Below are positions 34,112-44,911 of a stretch of DNA of 64,000 bases, piece by piece. The position numbers were made by a program, and so were the translations under genes. The notes beneath the pieces were generated by a model, which was given only the letters and a program-made list of their open reading frames with translations, was not told the DNA's origin and made no database searches. This DNA comes from Brachybacterium halotolerans (GTDB taxonomy: Bacteria > Actinomycetota > Actinomycetes > Actinomycetales > Dermabacteraceae), in assembly GCF_016623465.1 (NCBI RefSeq), contig NZ_JAEDAJ010000013.1, positions 16,784-80,783 of the forward strand, read 5' to 3'. Each line of letters opens with the position of its first letter. Position 1 is the stretch's first letter.

Positions 34112-34819
34112 TCACAGCGGCCAGCTCAGCGGCACGTCGGGCGTCTTGCCCTTCTTCTGCAGGAACTCGTTGAAGTTCTTCGCCCAGTCCAGGTGCCAGG
34201 CGATCTGCTGCTGGTGCAGCTCGGCGAGACTCGTCCCCTCCAGCTGCGGGAAGGCGGAGACCTGGGCGCGCAGCACGTCGAGCGTGCCGGAGACGTCGAC
34301 GTCGGCGGTGTGCAGCCTCCCGTCGGTGACCACGCCGTAGTGCTCCATGAGGGCGCTCAGGGTGCGCTTGCCCTTGCGGAAGCGGTCCACGCCGCGGTCG
34401 ATGACCAGCGGGTCGAGCATCGGGGCGACGTCGTGCCCGAGGCGCTCAGCCAGGGTGGGCAGCCCCAGACGGCGCAGCTCGTTCTCGAGGATCTGGAGGT
34501 CGAAGCTGCCGTTGAAGGCGACGAGCGGGACGTCCTTCGCGAGCGCCTCGGCCAGCATGCTCGCGACCTCGTCGAGCGCGGGCGCGGGCTGCATGCCGTG
34601 CTCGCGGGCGTGCTCGGTGGAGATGCCGTGCACCTTCCGGGCGGGCTCGGGGATCTCGACGCCCGGGTCGATCAGCCAGGTCGCGATCGTCTCGTTCTCG
34701 CGCCCCGGACCGGCGGAATGGACGAGGGCCGCGGTGACGATGCGGTCCTGCGCGACGTCGGTCCCGGTGGTCTCGGTGTCGAAGCCCAGCAGCGGGGCCT
34801 GCGTCCAGGAGGTGCTCAT
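34112..34819 (-). CDS. DnaQ-like 3'-5' exonuclease (DEDD family)
   Basis: 235 residues from the ATG at 34819. ExoI motif DTETTG holds the first two acidic residues; ExoII is AFNGSFDLQIL; ExoIII is HTADVDV with His and Asp. A KVHGIS segment and IVTAALVHS are also typical of the polymerase III epsilon-like family. No BRCT or polymerase domain is present. It is adjacent on the same strand to guaB3 (19 bp) and probably co-transcribed. Substrate unknown; many Actinobacteria carry several such exonucleases. Confidence 0.9.
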   Translation of the reverse strand: MSTSWTQAPLLGFDTETTGTDVAQDRIVTAALVHSAGPGRENETIATWLIDPGVEIPEPARKVHGISTEHAREHGMQPAPALDEVASMLAEALAKDVPLVAFNGSFDLQILENELRRLGLPTLAERLGHDVAPMLDPLVIDRGVDRFRKGKRTLSALMEHYGVVTDGRLHTADVDVSGTLDVLRAQVSAFPQLEGTSLAELHQQQIAWHLDWAKNFNEFLQKKGKTPDVPLSWPL

Positions 34820-34883
34820 GGCGTCAACCCTATGCGCGGTCCCCGACGTCCGAGACCGCGCCGTGGGCACTGTGGACGACGGG

Positions 34884-34945
34884 GGTGTGGGGAGGACGCG
34901 CGTGTGGGGAGGACCGGCGTGGGGAGGACCGGTGTGGGAGGACGG
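34884..34945. repeat. Degenerate ~16-bp GTGTGGGGAGGAC tandem repeat
   Basis: Four imperfect copies of GTGTGGGGAGGAC plus a variable 2-4 nt CG spacer, between the divergent exonuclease and VOC genes. It ends about 25 bp before the VOC start. The units contain GGGGAGGA, a Shine-Dalgarno-like string, so extra ribosome docking is conceivable. Confidence 0.75.
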
Positions 34946-34969
34946 CCTCGGGGCGTAGGGTCGGTGCGC

Positions 34970-35395
34970 ATGAACGCTCCTGCGCCGTACCTGCACTTCC
35001 CCGGCACCGCCCGCGAGGCCCTGGAGTTCTACCAGGGGGTCTTCGGCGGCGAGCTCAGCGCGCACACGGCCGCCGAGATGGGCCGCGAGGACCTGCCGGG
35101 CGACGCCGTCGCCCACGCGCAGCTGCGCGGCCCGGTCACGCTGTACGCCTCGGACTCCGTGGGCGACGCCCCGCTGCGGCTCGAGGGCCTCATGCTCGCC
35201 CTGCTGGGCGCCGCGGACCCCACGACCCTGCGCACGTGGTTCGCCCATCTCGCGGCCGACGGGGAGGTCGTCGAGGATCTGCAGCGTCGCCCCTGGGGAG
35301 CGTCCGACGGGCAGGTCCGGGATCGTTTCGGCGTGCTCTGGCTGATCGGTTACGAGCACAGCGGCGACACCGACCCCGCCGCCCGGGCGGAGTAG
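34970..35395 (+). CDS. VOC family protein (PhnB/glyoxalase-like)
   Basis: 141 residues from the ATG at 34970. It has the PhnB-type vicinal oxygen chelate pattern: PYLHFPGTAREALEFYQGVFGGEL at the start, AHAQLRGPVTLYASD, MLALLGAADPTTLRTWFAHLA and the closing WGASDGQVRDRFGVLWLIG. Proteins of this group are often annotated as 3-demethylubiquinone methyltransferase-like but lack a proven reaction. The metal ligands of true glyoxalases are not all present. It stands between guaB3/exonuclease and guaB on the opposite strand. Confidence 0.85.
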   Translation: MNAPAPYLHFPGTAREALEFYQGVFGGELSAHTAAEMGREDLPGDAVAHAQLRGPVTLYASDSVGDAPLRLEGLMLALLGAADPTTLRTWFAHLAADGEVVEDLQRRPWGASDGQVRDRFGVLWLIGYEHSGDTDPAARAE

Positions 35396-35411
35396 CGCTC
35401 GCGGCGAGCGC

Positions 35412-35412
<1 letters not shown>
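35394..35412. terminator. Hairpin between convergent VOC gene and guaB
   Basis: AGCGCTCGC (35394-35402) and GCGAGCGCT (35404-35412) are exact complements with a one-base centre, so the usable stem is about 7 bp. It overlaps both gene ends and lacks a T-run. Confidence 0.5.
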
Positions 35413-36920
<1,508 letters not shown>

Positions 36921-37018
36921 CTACTTGGCACGCCGGGGGCACCGGCAGAGCGCTGGGACGTGGGACGGGCCACGCCCGGCGCCCTGCCGATGCGGTGCGG
37001 CTGGGCCGCGCTGTCCGC

Positions 37019-38191
37019 TCAGGCCGCCGCGGCGCCGACCGCGAGCGCGGTGCTCGTCTCCTCCTGCTCGGTGAGCATGGCGAAGAGGTGCCGACGCTTC
37101 TGCCGGAGGGTCCCCAGTGCCGCGAGCAGAACGCCGCCGACCATCCAGGCGAGCAGCACGAGCACCGGCACCGTAAGGGAGGCGTCGTCGAAGTAGAGCG
37201 CGTCGCGCACGCCCGAGATCCCCTGGGCGGAGAACACCCACGTGTGCATGCCCCGGTAGAAGCCGCCGATCATGTCCAGAGGCGCTGCGACCCCGGAGCT
37301 CGACATGCCCAGCAGGGGGATCAGCAGGATCGCGATCGGCATCGCCGCGGGCCCCAAGCTGAGCATGAGCCCGCTGGTCACGGCGCAGGCCGTGAGGCTC
37401 AGCAGGAAGAGCATCACCCAGGGCATGATCGCGACGCCGCTGAAGATCCCGAAGACCGCCCAGCCGTAGACGATCATCCCGGTGGCGAACACCGCGGGCA
37501 TCACGACCCCCAGGGCCAGGCGGGCCTTCGAGCCCGTCGGCATGAGGCTCAGGATGATTCCCGTCATGAAGCCTCCCAGGATCGTTCCGAGCGAGAGGTA
37601 CAGGGCTGCCGTGCCCGACGGGTCGTGGTCCTCGAGCGGGACGACGTCGCGCTCCGTCGGCTTCTGGTCCTGCTGCTGGGCGACCTTCTCGAAGAAGCTC
37701 GTGACGGCCCCGGTGACCTGTCGCCCGTTCGCCCCGGCGTAGTAGACGACGCCCTTCTCCGGGTCGTAGGCCCCGCGCAGGTCGTGCTCGGCGATCTGCG
37801 TATTCGCCTCATCGATCGAGGTCACGCGCGTGACGTCGAAGGAGTTCCCGGAGGAGTCCTGGAGGTCGGCGACGAGGTCGTCGGCCTCTGAGGCGGAGCC
37901 GATCACCGCGACGTCCATGTGCCGCGGCGAGCTGTGCGTGGTCATGCCGGTCATGACCATCGGCATCACGAAGAGCATGAACAGCGGGAGGAGCATGCCG
38001 ACCGTGAGCATGCGACGCGTCGTGAGCTTCCGATCGACCGGCGGGCCGGGCTTCTTCGTCGGGTCGCTCATCGCGCCGATGGCCGAGGCGGCCGGCGCGG
38101 AGGAGAGCCGCTCCAGCAGTGTGCCGCGCGGGGGCGTGCGCTCCTGGGCGCGGTCGTCCGGCTGCGCCTCGTTCGTGCCTGTCTCGTTCAT
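37019..38191 (-). CDS. YhgE/ABC-2-like membrane protein (second of pair)
   Basis: 390 residues from the ATG at 38191, overlapping the upstream gene's stop by ATGA. A ~55-residue hydrophilic N-terminus leads to one membrane helix (MLTVGMLLPLFMLFVMPMVM), an external domain of ~140 residues (VAVIGSASEADDLVADLQ, DLRGAYDPEKGVVYYAG) and about six C-terminal helices, including the conserved PLLGMSSSGVAAPLDMIGGFYRGMH. The layout and the AYDP..YYAG segment match YhgE/Pip-type or DUF3533-like proteins of the ABC-2 permease group. No ATPase is nearby. Possible lipid or peptide handling; not established. Confidence 0.75.
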   Translation of the reverse strand: MNETGTNEAQPDDRAQERTPPRGTLLERLSSAPAASAIGAMSDPTKKPGPPVDRKLTTRRMLTVGMLLPLFMLFVMPMVMTGMTTHSSPRHMDVAVIGSASEADDLVADLQDSSGNSFDVTRVTSIDEANTQIAEHDLRGAYDPEKGVVYYAGANGRQVTGAVTSFFEKVAQQQDQKPTERDVVPLEDHDPSGTAALYLSLGTILGGFMTGIILSLMPTGSKARLALGVVMPAVFATGMIVYGWAVFGIFSGVAIMPWVMLFLLSLTACAVTSGLMLSLGPAAMPIAILLIPLLGMSSSGVAAPLDMIGGFYRGMHTWVFSAQGISGVRDALYFDDASLTVPVLVLLAWMVGGVLLAALGTLRQKRRHLFAMLTEQEETSTALAVGAAAA

Positions 38192-39351
38192 GCCAGTCCC
38201 TCCTCGGGGGCGCGATGGCGCGGCGCCTGGGGCGCGCGCTCGGGATCGTCCGACGGGGTCGAGGTCGGGCTCGACTCGGCCCGCTCCCCCGCCTCGTCGT
38301 ACGCGGTGAACATGCCGCCCTCCGGATGCGCGCGCAGGTGCTCGCGCTCCTCGGTGACGACGCTCGTGGCCGGATCGGCCGACGGCGAGCGCAGGGTGCT
38401 CAGCCAGACCAGGCCCGCTCCCACGAGAAGCCAGGTGACCAGGAGAAGCACCCAGGTGCCGATGCCGTGGGCGTCGAAGTAGAGCACCCGGCGCAGCAGC
38501 TCGCCTCCCGCGCCCGAGGGCAGCAGGCGATGCAGCACGCGGAAGAACCCGGGGAGCATGTCGGGCGTGGCGGCGACTCCCGAGGCGGGCACCCCGAGGA
38601 TCACGAAGAGGGTGATCCCGACGAGTGTCGACGCCTGACCGAGCAGACCCGCGAAGCCCAGTTGGACGACGGAGGCGGTGAGGAACAGGGAGCCGCCGAT
38701 CAGCGCGGCGCCGACGAGGTGGTGGTCGTAGACGCCGTAGAAGCCGAAGCAGACGCCTGCGGTGAGCACACCGGCGACCACGGACATGAGCAGCTGCACG
38801 GCGAGCTTCACGGGCAGACGGACGCCGCGGGCGAGGCTCGTGAGCATGGTGGCGGTGACATAGCCGGCGACGAGGCACGCGGTGAGCATGTACATGAAGC
38901 CGGTGCCGGTGGAGTCGGCGGCGGTGGTCCCACGCAGGTCCTTGACGTGCAGGGTCTGGTCGGTCTTCTGGGCGACCTCGTCGAAGATGCTCTGCGCCGC
39001 GCTCGTGGCCTGGGCGCCGCCGGCGGAGGCGACGTAGAGGCTGCCGTTCGAGGGGTCGTAGGCGGCGCGGGCCTCGAGGTCGGTGACGGCGTTCTTCGCC
39101 GCGGCCGTGTCGGCCACGGTGGTGACGTCGACGGCGTCCCCTCCCTCGGCCTGCAGCTGCTGGGCGATCTGCGGAGCGTCCTTCGTGCTCTCGACGACGG
39201 CGAGCTGCATGTGGTCGGGAGCGGGCTCGAGCATCGCCGAGAGGTACGAGCCGGGGTAGGCGAAGGCCATGAAGACCGGGAAGAGCATCGCCATGAGGAT
39301 CATGGGCAGCGGGACGCGTCGAGCGGAGCCCGCGAGTGATGGCATGGACAT
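38188..39351 (-). CDS. YhgE/ABC-2-like membrane protein (first of pair)
   Basis: 387 residues from the ATG at 39351. Same architecture as its neighbour: a first helix (PMILMAMLFPVFMAFAYPG), an external domain with LAVVESTKDAPQIAQQL and EARAAYDPSNGSLYVASAG, then about six helices with LFVILGVPASGVAATPDMLPG. The two proteins share the layout AAYDP-x-YxA-G-A and SGVAAxxDM and are clearly paralogous, likely forming a heterodimer. The start lies directly after a promoter-like sequence, so its mRNA may be leaderless. A TetR gene is divergent. Confidence 0.75.
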   Translation of the reverse strand: MSMPSLAGSARRVPLPMILMAMLFPVFMAFAYPGSYLSAMLEPAPDHMQLAVVESTKDAPQIAQQLQAEGGDAVDVTTVADTAAAKNAVTDLEARAAYDPSNGSLYVASAGGAQATSAAQSIFDEVAQKTDQTLHVKDLRGTTAADSTGTGFMYMLTACLVAGYVTATMLTSLARGVRLPVKLAVQLLMSVVAGVLTAGVCFGFYGVYDHHLVGAALIGGSLFLTASVVQLGFAGLLGQASTLVGITLFVILGVPASGVAATPDMLPGFFRVLHRLLPSGAGGELLRRVLYFDAHGIGTWVLLLVTWLLVGAGLVWLSTLRSPSADPATSVVTEEREHLRAHPEGGMFTAYDEAGERAESSPTSTPSDDPERAPQAPRHRAPEEGLA

Positions 39352-39360
39352 GAGGGCGAT

Positions 39361-39388
39361 TTTTTACAGTCGTCGCTCTGCTTGACAA
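39361..39388 (-). promoter_or_regulatory. Predicted promoter of the YhgE-like pair
   Basis: On the minus strand: TTGTCA (39388-39383), 16-bp spacer, TAAAAA (39366-39361). The -10 ends 9 bases before the start codon, which would put transcription start at or within a few bases of the ATG. Confidence 0.5.
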
Positions 39389-39394
39389 CTGTAA
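39364..39394. promoter_or_regulatory. Predicted TetR operator
   Basis: TTACAGT (39364-39370) and ACTGTAA (39388-39394) form a 7-bp inverted repeat 17 bases apart, overlapping the -10 and -35 of the leftward promoter. Probable site of the divergent TetR protein. Confidence 0.6.
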
Positions 39395-39427
39395 GTGAAT
39401 GTCCTCACGCGCTGATAGCCTGGGGAG

Positions 39428-40036
39428 ATGGACAGCAGCGAGGGGCCCGCACGCACGGGCAGCGGTGAGGCGGGCCGTGCCGTCGAGGATGCGCGCGTGC
39501 TGCGCTCGCGGACCGCCGTGAAGGACGCCTTCGAGGAGCTCTCGCGCGAGCAGGGCCTCGAGACGATCTCGATCTCTCAGCTGTGCAAGGCCGCGGGCAT
39601 CTCGCGGCCCACCTTCTACCAGCACTTCGCGGACATCGACGACGTCTATGCCTCCGTGGTGCGCGACCGCCTCGAGTCGGGTGAGCAGAGATTCCTGCAG
39701 GAGGCCCCCGATGAGGACCCGCTCGAGCACATCCTCGAGCGCCTGAGGCAGGGCGAGATCGAGGCGTCGCCCGCGCTCGATGCACGCGAGGCGCTCCCCC
39801 GCGCGCGCTCCGTCGTCTTCGACTGGCTGTGCGAGCGCGTGACCCGGAGCGTGTTCGGCGCCGAGCCCGTCGACCTCGATCCCGGCCAGCGCCGCCGGAT
39901 CGAGTTCGCCGTCGGCGGGCTGATGGCCGTGCTGGGCACGCGGTATCTCCGCGCCGACGGGGCCATGGAGTCCCCCGAGGAGGCCGCCGTCGTGCGCGAG
40001 GCCATGGGCGCGGTGCTGGGCCCGCTGCGGCCCTGA
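39428..40036 (+). CDS. TetR family regulator
   Basis: 202 residues from the ATG at 39428. The helix-turn-helix is ISISQLCKAAGISRPTFYQHF after VKDAFEELSREQGLE. The C-terminal domain has FDWLCERVTRSVFG and RIEFAVGGLMAVLGTRYL. Its divergent position from the two YhgE-like genes and the shared inverted repeat make it their likely repressor. A similar arrangement is common for YhgE-type membrane genes in Actinobacteria (family knowledge, recalled). Confidence 0.9.
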   Translation: MDSSEGPARTGSGEAGRAVEDARVLRSRTAVKDAFEELSREQGLETISISQLCKAAGISRPTFYQHFADIDDVYASVVRDRLESGEQRFLQEAPDEDPLEHILERLRQGEIEASPALDAREALPRARSVVFDWLCERVTRSVFGAEPVDLDPGQRRRIEFAVGGLMAVLGTRYLRADGAMESPEEAAVVREAMGAVLGPLRP

Positions 40037-40042
40037 GCGCGC

Positions 40043-40840
40043 TCAGCCGCGATCGCGGGGACGGGAGCGCGTGAGATCCCCGGGCCGCGCGGGCTCCTTG
40101 CCGCCGAGGACCCGCCGGCGGCGGTCGAACTCGGCGAGGAAGGCTGACGGGTCGTCCTCGTAGGCCTGCTCCCAGGGCATGCCGATCCGGGCTGCGGACT
40201 CCTGGTCCCGCGCGATGCGGTGGGCGCGGCGGTGCGCGGCGACGAGGACCGCGCGGGGCGGCTGCACGGGCAGCCCCGCGTGCACCTGAAGGGCGCGGAA
40301 GCCGTCGAACGAGGCCGCGTCCCAGCCGGACTCGGGCACCACCCACTCCTCGCCGTCGGCGAAGGCGATCACGCCGATCCCGCCGCGCACGGCATCGGCC
40401 TCGATGCGCACCACGTCCGCGCTCAACCGCACCCCCGCCGTGCGCAGCCCGCGGATCCGGCGCAGCGTCCCGCTCTCGACATCGAGGAGGACGGTGCGGT
40501 GCACGATGATCAGCGGCACGAGCGCCCACACCGCGACGAGCGCCCACACCGCGAGCGCACCCACGAGGTACTGCACGATGCCCGGCGCGAGCAGGCGCAC
40601 CAGCAGGTCGTCCTCCCCCGCCCGCAGACGCCCGAACCTCCACGCCTGGATGCCGGCGGCGGGGAACGCGCCCAGCAGCAGGGCGAGCAGCGGCAGCCCG
40701 ACGAGCGCGCCGGGCAGGTACCGGGCACCCAGGGTCGGGCCGACGACGAGCCGGCCGCGGCGCGTGCGGCGGGGCCGGGGCTCGGCGGCGGGGCCGGATG
40801 CGGCCGGGCCGGATGCGGCGGGGTCGGGGGCCGCGCTCAT
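40043..40840 (-). CDS. Membrane protein with PH-like cytosolic region
   Basis: 265 residues; ATG at 40840 (AGGAG five bases upstream) overlapping the pseudouridine synthase stop by ATGA. After a Pro/Ala-rich N-terminus there are two membrane segments (ALVGLPLLALLLGAFPA and LVGALAVWALVAVWALVPLIIV). The remainder contains HRTVLLDVESGTLRRIRG and VVRIEADAVRGGIGVIAFADG, which look like the beta strands of a bacterial PH-type domain. The basic, Asp/Arg-rich C-terminus is hydrophilic. Similar in layout to the 228-residue protein at the other end of this three-gene operon. Function unknown. Confidence 0.65.
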   Translation of the reverse strand: MSAAPDPAASGPAASGPAAEPRPRRTRRGRLVVGPTLGARYLPGALVGLPLLALLLGAFPAAGIQAWRFGRLRAGEDDLLVRLLAPGIVQYLVGALAVWALVAVWALVPLIIVHRTVLLDVESGTLRRIRGLRTAGVRLSADVVRIEADAVRGGIGVIAFADGEEWVVPESGWDAASFDGFRALQVHAGLPVQPPRAVLVAAHRRAHRIARDQESAARIGMPWEQAYEDDPSAFLAEFDRRRRVLGGKEPARPGDLTRSRPRDRG

Positions 40841-41817
40841 GGAAGCTCCTGCATGCTGCGGAACGCGCGGTCCCGGCCCGTGACGGGATCGGTGAAGGCG
40901 AGCTCCTGGGAGAGCAGCGCGAGGGGCGCTGTCGCAGGGACGGTGCGCGGGTAGAGGTCGTCGCCCGCGATCGGTGCGCCCCGATGAGCGAGCTGGGCGC
41001 GCAGCTGATGGGTGCGGCCGGTGCAGGGGTGCAGTCGCAGCACGATGCTCGCGCCGCCCGCCCCGGCGGCGCTCACGTCGGCGTCGGCCGCCTGCAGCAC
41101 CTCTCCCTCGGTGAAAGCGTTCGGCTCTCCGGGGACGACGCGCGTCTGCAGCTGCCCGTGGGTCTTCTCGAGCCGGTCGTGCATCGTGAACCGCTCCCCC
41201 GCGCGCTGCGGGATCTGCACGACCCCGCTCGCCTCGACCCGCGCGAGGTACGCCTTGCGCACCGCGCCGCGGGCGAAGAGCCCCTGGTAAGCGGCGCGCT
41301 CGGCCGGGACGGTGCCGAAGGCGAGCACGCCGGCGGTGCGCCGGTCCAGGCGGTGCAGCGGCGCGAGGGTCTCGATGCCCGTCGCGCGGCGCAGACGGAC
41401 CAGCGCGCTCGCGAGCACATGGGCCCCGCGCGGCATGGTCGCCATGTCGTGCGGCTTGTCGACGACCAGCAGGTGCGCGTCGTGCAGCAGGATCCGCGGG
41501 TCCGGGCCGTCGACGTCCTCGTCCCGCAGCTCGCGGTGGAACCAGAGCTCGTCGCCGGGCCCGACGGGATCGGACGCCGACCAGGCACGGCCGTCGGCCC
41601 CCACCACCTCGCCCGCCTCGAAGCGCGAGGCGAGGGACGTGGCCTCCGGATCGAGCAGCGCGGGGAAGCGGGCCGCCAGGGCGTCGAGGGCGCGCGGCGC
41701 ATCCGCAGCGTCCACAGCGTCCGTCGGCCCGACCTTCCAGCGCACGGGGTCCAGGCCGTGCCGCTGGGGCAGGGGCGGTGCTGCGCGGCGCGTCCGGCGC
41801 CGGGCGGCGCGGCCCAT
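40837..41817 (-). CDS. RluA family RNA pseudouridine synthase
   Basis: 326 residues; the ATG at 41817 overlaps the stop of the upstream gene (TGATG). The catalytic motif is HRLDRRTAGVL, with the catalytic Asp, in the usual HRLD-x-x-T-S/A-G form. Also present are LLVVDKPHDMATMPRG, RKAYLARV and the RluA-type GRTHQLRAQLAHRG. There is a short N-terminal region but no clear S4 domain. The RNA target (23S rRNA or tRNA) cannot be read from the sequence. It is sandwiched between two membrane-protein genes with overlapping ends, an odd partner set. Confidence 0.92.
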   Translation of the reverse strand: MGRAARRRTRRAAPPLPQRHGLDPVRWKVGPTDAVDAADAPRALDALAARFPALLDPEATSLASRFEAGEVVGADGRAWSASDPVGPGDELWFHRELRDEDVDGPDPRILLHDAHLLVVDKPHDMATMPRGAHVLASALVRLRRATGIETLAPLHRLDRRTAGVLAFGTVPAERAAYQGLFARGAVRKAYLARVEASGVVQIPQRAGERFTMHDRLEKTHGQLQTRVVPGEPNAFTEGEVLQAADADVSAAGAGGASIVLRLHPCTGRTHQLRAQLAHRGAPIAGDDLYPRTVPATAPLALLSQELAFTDPVTGRDRAFRSMQELP

Positions 41818-42503
41818 CACAGGCCCCAGATCGCGAAGGTCACCGCGTTGTGGGCGATGTAGAAGAGCACAAGCATCGCGAGCAGCAGGTTGGGGTGGGC
41901 CTCGGCGAGGGAGATCCAGTCGCGGTGGGTGCGGCGCAGCTCCTCGACGCCGATGGACTCGATCTGCTCGATGGGCACCCCGGCGCCGCGGGCGCGGCGC
42001 AACGTCTCGAGCTGGGCGCGGGGGCCGAACACGCGGCCGGAGACGACGGCGAGGCGCGTGCCGTCGTGCCGCAGCAGCTCGAGGGCGTCGAACATGGATC
42101 CGGAGTCGAGCAGCTCGGCGGCACGCCCGGGGCGCCTGATGTCGCGGATCGCGACCACGCTGCCCACCTCGTCCCAGTCCGCGGTGCGGGTGCGGCGGCA
42201 CAGGCCGCGCAGGCGGAAGCCGTGCTCGTCGACCTGCAGCCAGATGGTGAGGGTGCGCAGGGCCCACCCGATGGTCACCACCAGCACAATGACCCAGATC
42301 AGCAGCGGGAGGGTGAAGACGGCGTCGTGGCCGAGGCGCGCGTCGTGCCACAGGTGCTGGCCCAGGAAGCTCGTGAGCACCAGGAACTCGAGCACGCCCG
42401 CGCAGAGCGCTGCGGTGATGAGGGTGCCGACGACGCCGCTCGCGGCGGGCCCGTAGACGCGCTCGGGCATCGCCTCGGGGGCATCCGAGCTGATGGGGTC
42501 CAC
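41817..42503 (-). CDS. Membrane protein of unknown function
   Basis: 228 residues from a GTG at 42503, with GGGAG about five bases upstream. Two N-terminal membrane helices (SGVVGTLITAALCAGVLEFLV and TLPLLIWVIVLVVTIGWAL), a middle PH-like region (LTIWLQVDEHGFRLRG, DWDEVGSVVAIRDIR, MFDALELLRHDGTRLAVVSG) and a C-terminal helix near LLLAMLVLFYIAHNAVTF. First gene of a three-gene operon with rluA-like and the 265-residue protein. I do not recognise the family. Confidence 0.7.
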   Translation of the reverse strand: MDPISSDAPEAMPERVYGPAASGVVGTLITAALCAGVLEFLVLTSFLGQHLWHDARLGHDAVFTLPLLIWVIVLVVTIGWALRTLTIWLQVDEHGFRLRGLCRRTRTADWDEVGSVVAIRDIRRPGRAAELLDSGSMFDALELLRHDGTRLAVVSGRVFGPRAQLETLRRARGAGVPIEQIESIGVEELRRTHRDWISLAEAHPNLLLAMLVLFYIAHNAVTFAIWGL

Positions 42504-42716
42504 GGCGCTCCCTTCGTCCCTGCTCCGTGCCTGCGGCGTGCATGCTGCGTGGGTGGCGGCGGCGTGCTGGGATGCTCTGCCGACTCGCCGACGGGTACTG
42601 ATTCTAGGGTCCCGCGCCCCCGTCCCTGGGAGCACTCCGCATCGCGTCGCGCACCGCGCGGGGACGGCTCCTCCCGGGGCTCCTCCCGGTCCGGTGATCG
42701 CCCTGCCCCGGACAGC

Positions 42717-42753
42717 GCGGCGCCCCGCCGGAGGGACTCCGACGGGGCGCCGC
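42717..42753 (-). terminator. Terminator hairpin after groEL
   Basis: GCGGCGCCCCGCCGGA (42717-42732), loop GGGAC, TCCGACGGGGCGCCGC (42738-42753): a 16-bp stem with one mismatch, 22 bp past the groEL stop. No T-run. The rest of the 271-bp gap shows nothing clear. Confidence 0.65.
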
Positions 42754-42774
42754 GATCGAGGGGCGCGAGGGGAC

Positions 42775-44367
<1,593 letters not shown>

Positions 44368-44664
44368 TCAGGCCTCGACGATCGCGAGGATGTCGCGGGA
44401 GCCCAGGATCAGGTACTCCTCGCCGGAGTACTTCAGCTCCGTGCCGCCGTACTTCGAGTAGACGACCTTGTCGCCGACCTTGACGTCCAGCGGGATGCGC
44501 TGGCCCTTGTCGTCGAAACGGCCCTCGCCGACGGCGACGACGGTGCCCTCCTGGGGCTTCTCCTGGGCGGTGTCCGGGATGACGAGACCGGACGCGGTGG
44601 TCTGCTCAGCCTCGGTGGGCTGGACGACGACGCGATCCTCGAGGGGCTTGATGGAGACCGACAT
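44368..44664 (-). CDS. groES: Co-chaperonin GroES
   Basis: 98-residue lid of the GroEL cage. ATG at 44664 with AAGGAG eight to nine bases upstream. It has [20 protein letters not shown], the mobile-loop region [39 protein letters not shown] and ILAIVEA at the end. First gene of a groES-groEL operon; the leader between the CIRCE box and start is about 157 bp. Confidence 0.98.
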   Translation of the reverse strand: MSVSIKPLEDRVVVQPTEAEQTTASGLVIPDTAQEKPQEGTVVAVGEGRFDDKGQRIPLDVKVGDKVVYSKYGGTELKYSGEEYLILGSRDILAIVEA

Positions 44665-44805
44665 GCGGCTCACTCCTTCGTGTTCTAAGACTCGACGTGA
44701 GTTCTGGACGAGTTCCCGGTCCTGGTCGTCGTCGCGGTGCCGACCCGGGGGAACCCGGTCGCGGCGGCCATCTGGCACTCTCGGCCGATGACTGCCAACG
44801 ACGCC

Positions 44806-44835
44806 ACTCTAGAACCCGCTCTGGCACTCGCGCAA
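44806..44835 (-). promoter_or_regulatory. Predicted groESL promoter
   Basis: Minus strand: TTGCGC (44835-44830), 18-bp spacer, TAGAGT (44811-44806). The -35 lies in the CIRCE spacer, so HrcA binding would exclude polymerase. Confidence 0.5.
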
Positions 44836-44847
44836 CACGAGTGCTAA
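44821..44847. promoter_or_regulatory. CIRCE element (HrcA operator)
   Basis: Minus strand TTAGCACTC - 9 bases - GAGTGCCAG, matching the CIRCE consensus with only the last two bases of one arm changed. HrcA represses groESL through this box in many bacteria. A second half-box GGCACTC lies at 44774-44780. Confidence 0.92.
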
Positions 44848-44911
44848 CCCTCGGGACGGCTGTTCGCCCTGGGCCGACGGCGGTGCCCGGCAGGCGGGCC
44901 GCGGAGCGGGC

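Noticed and set aside
37019..39730. Single 903-aa minus frame covering both YhgE-like genes
   Set aside because: The upstream half is the wrong frame across the neighbouring gene; the true start at 38191 overlaps the upstream stop as ATGA.
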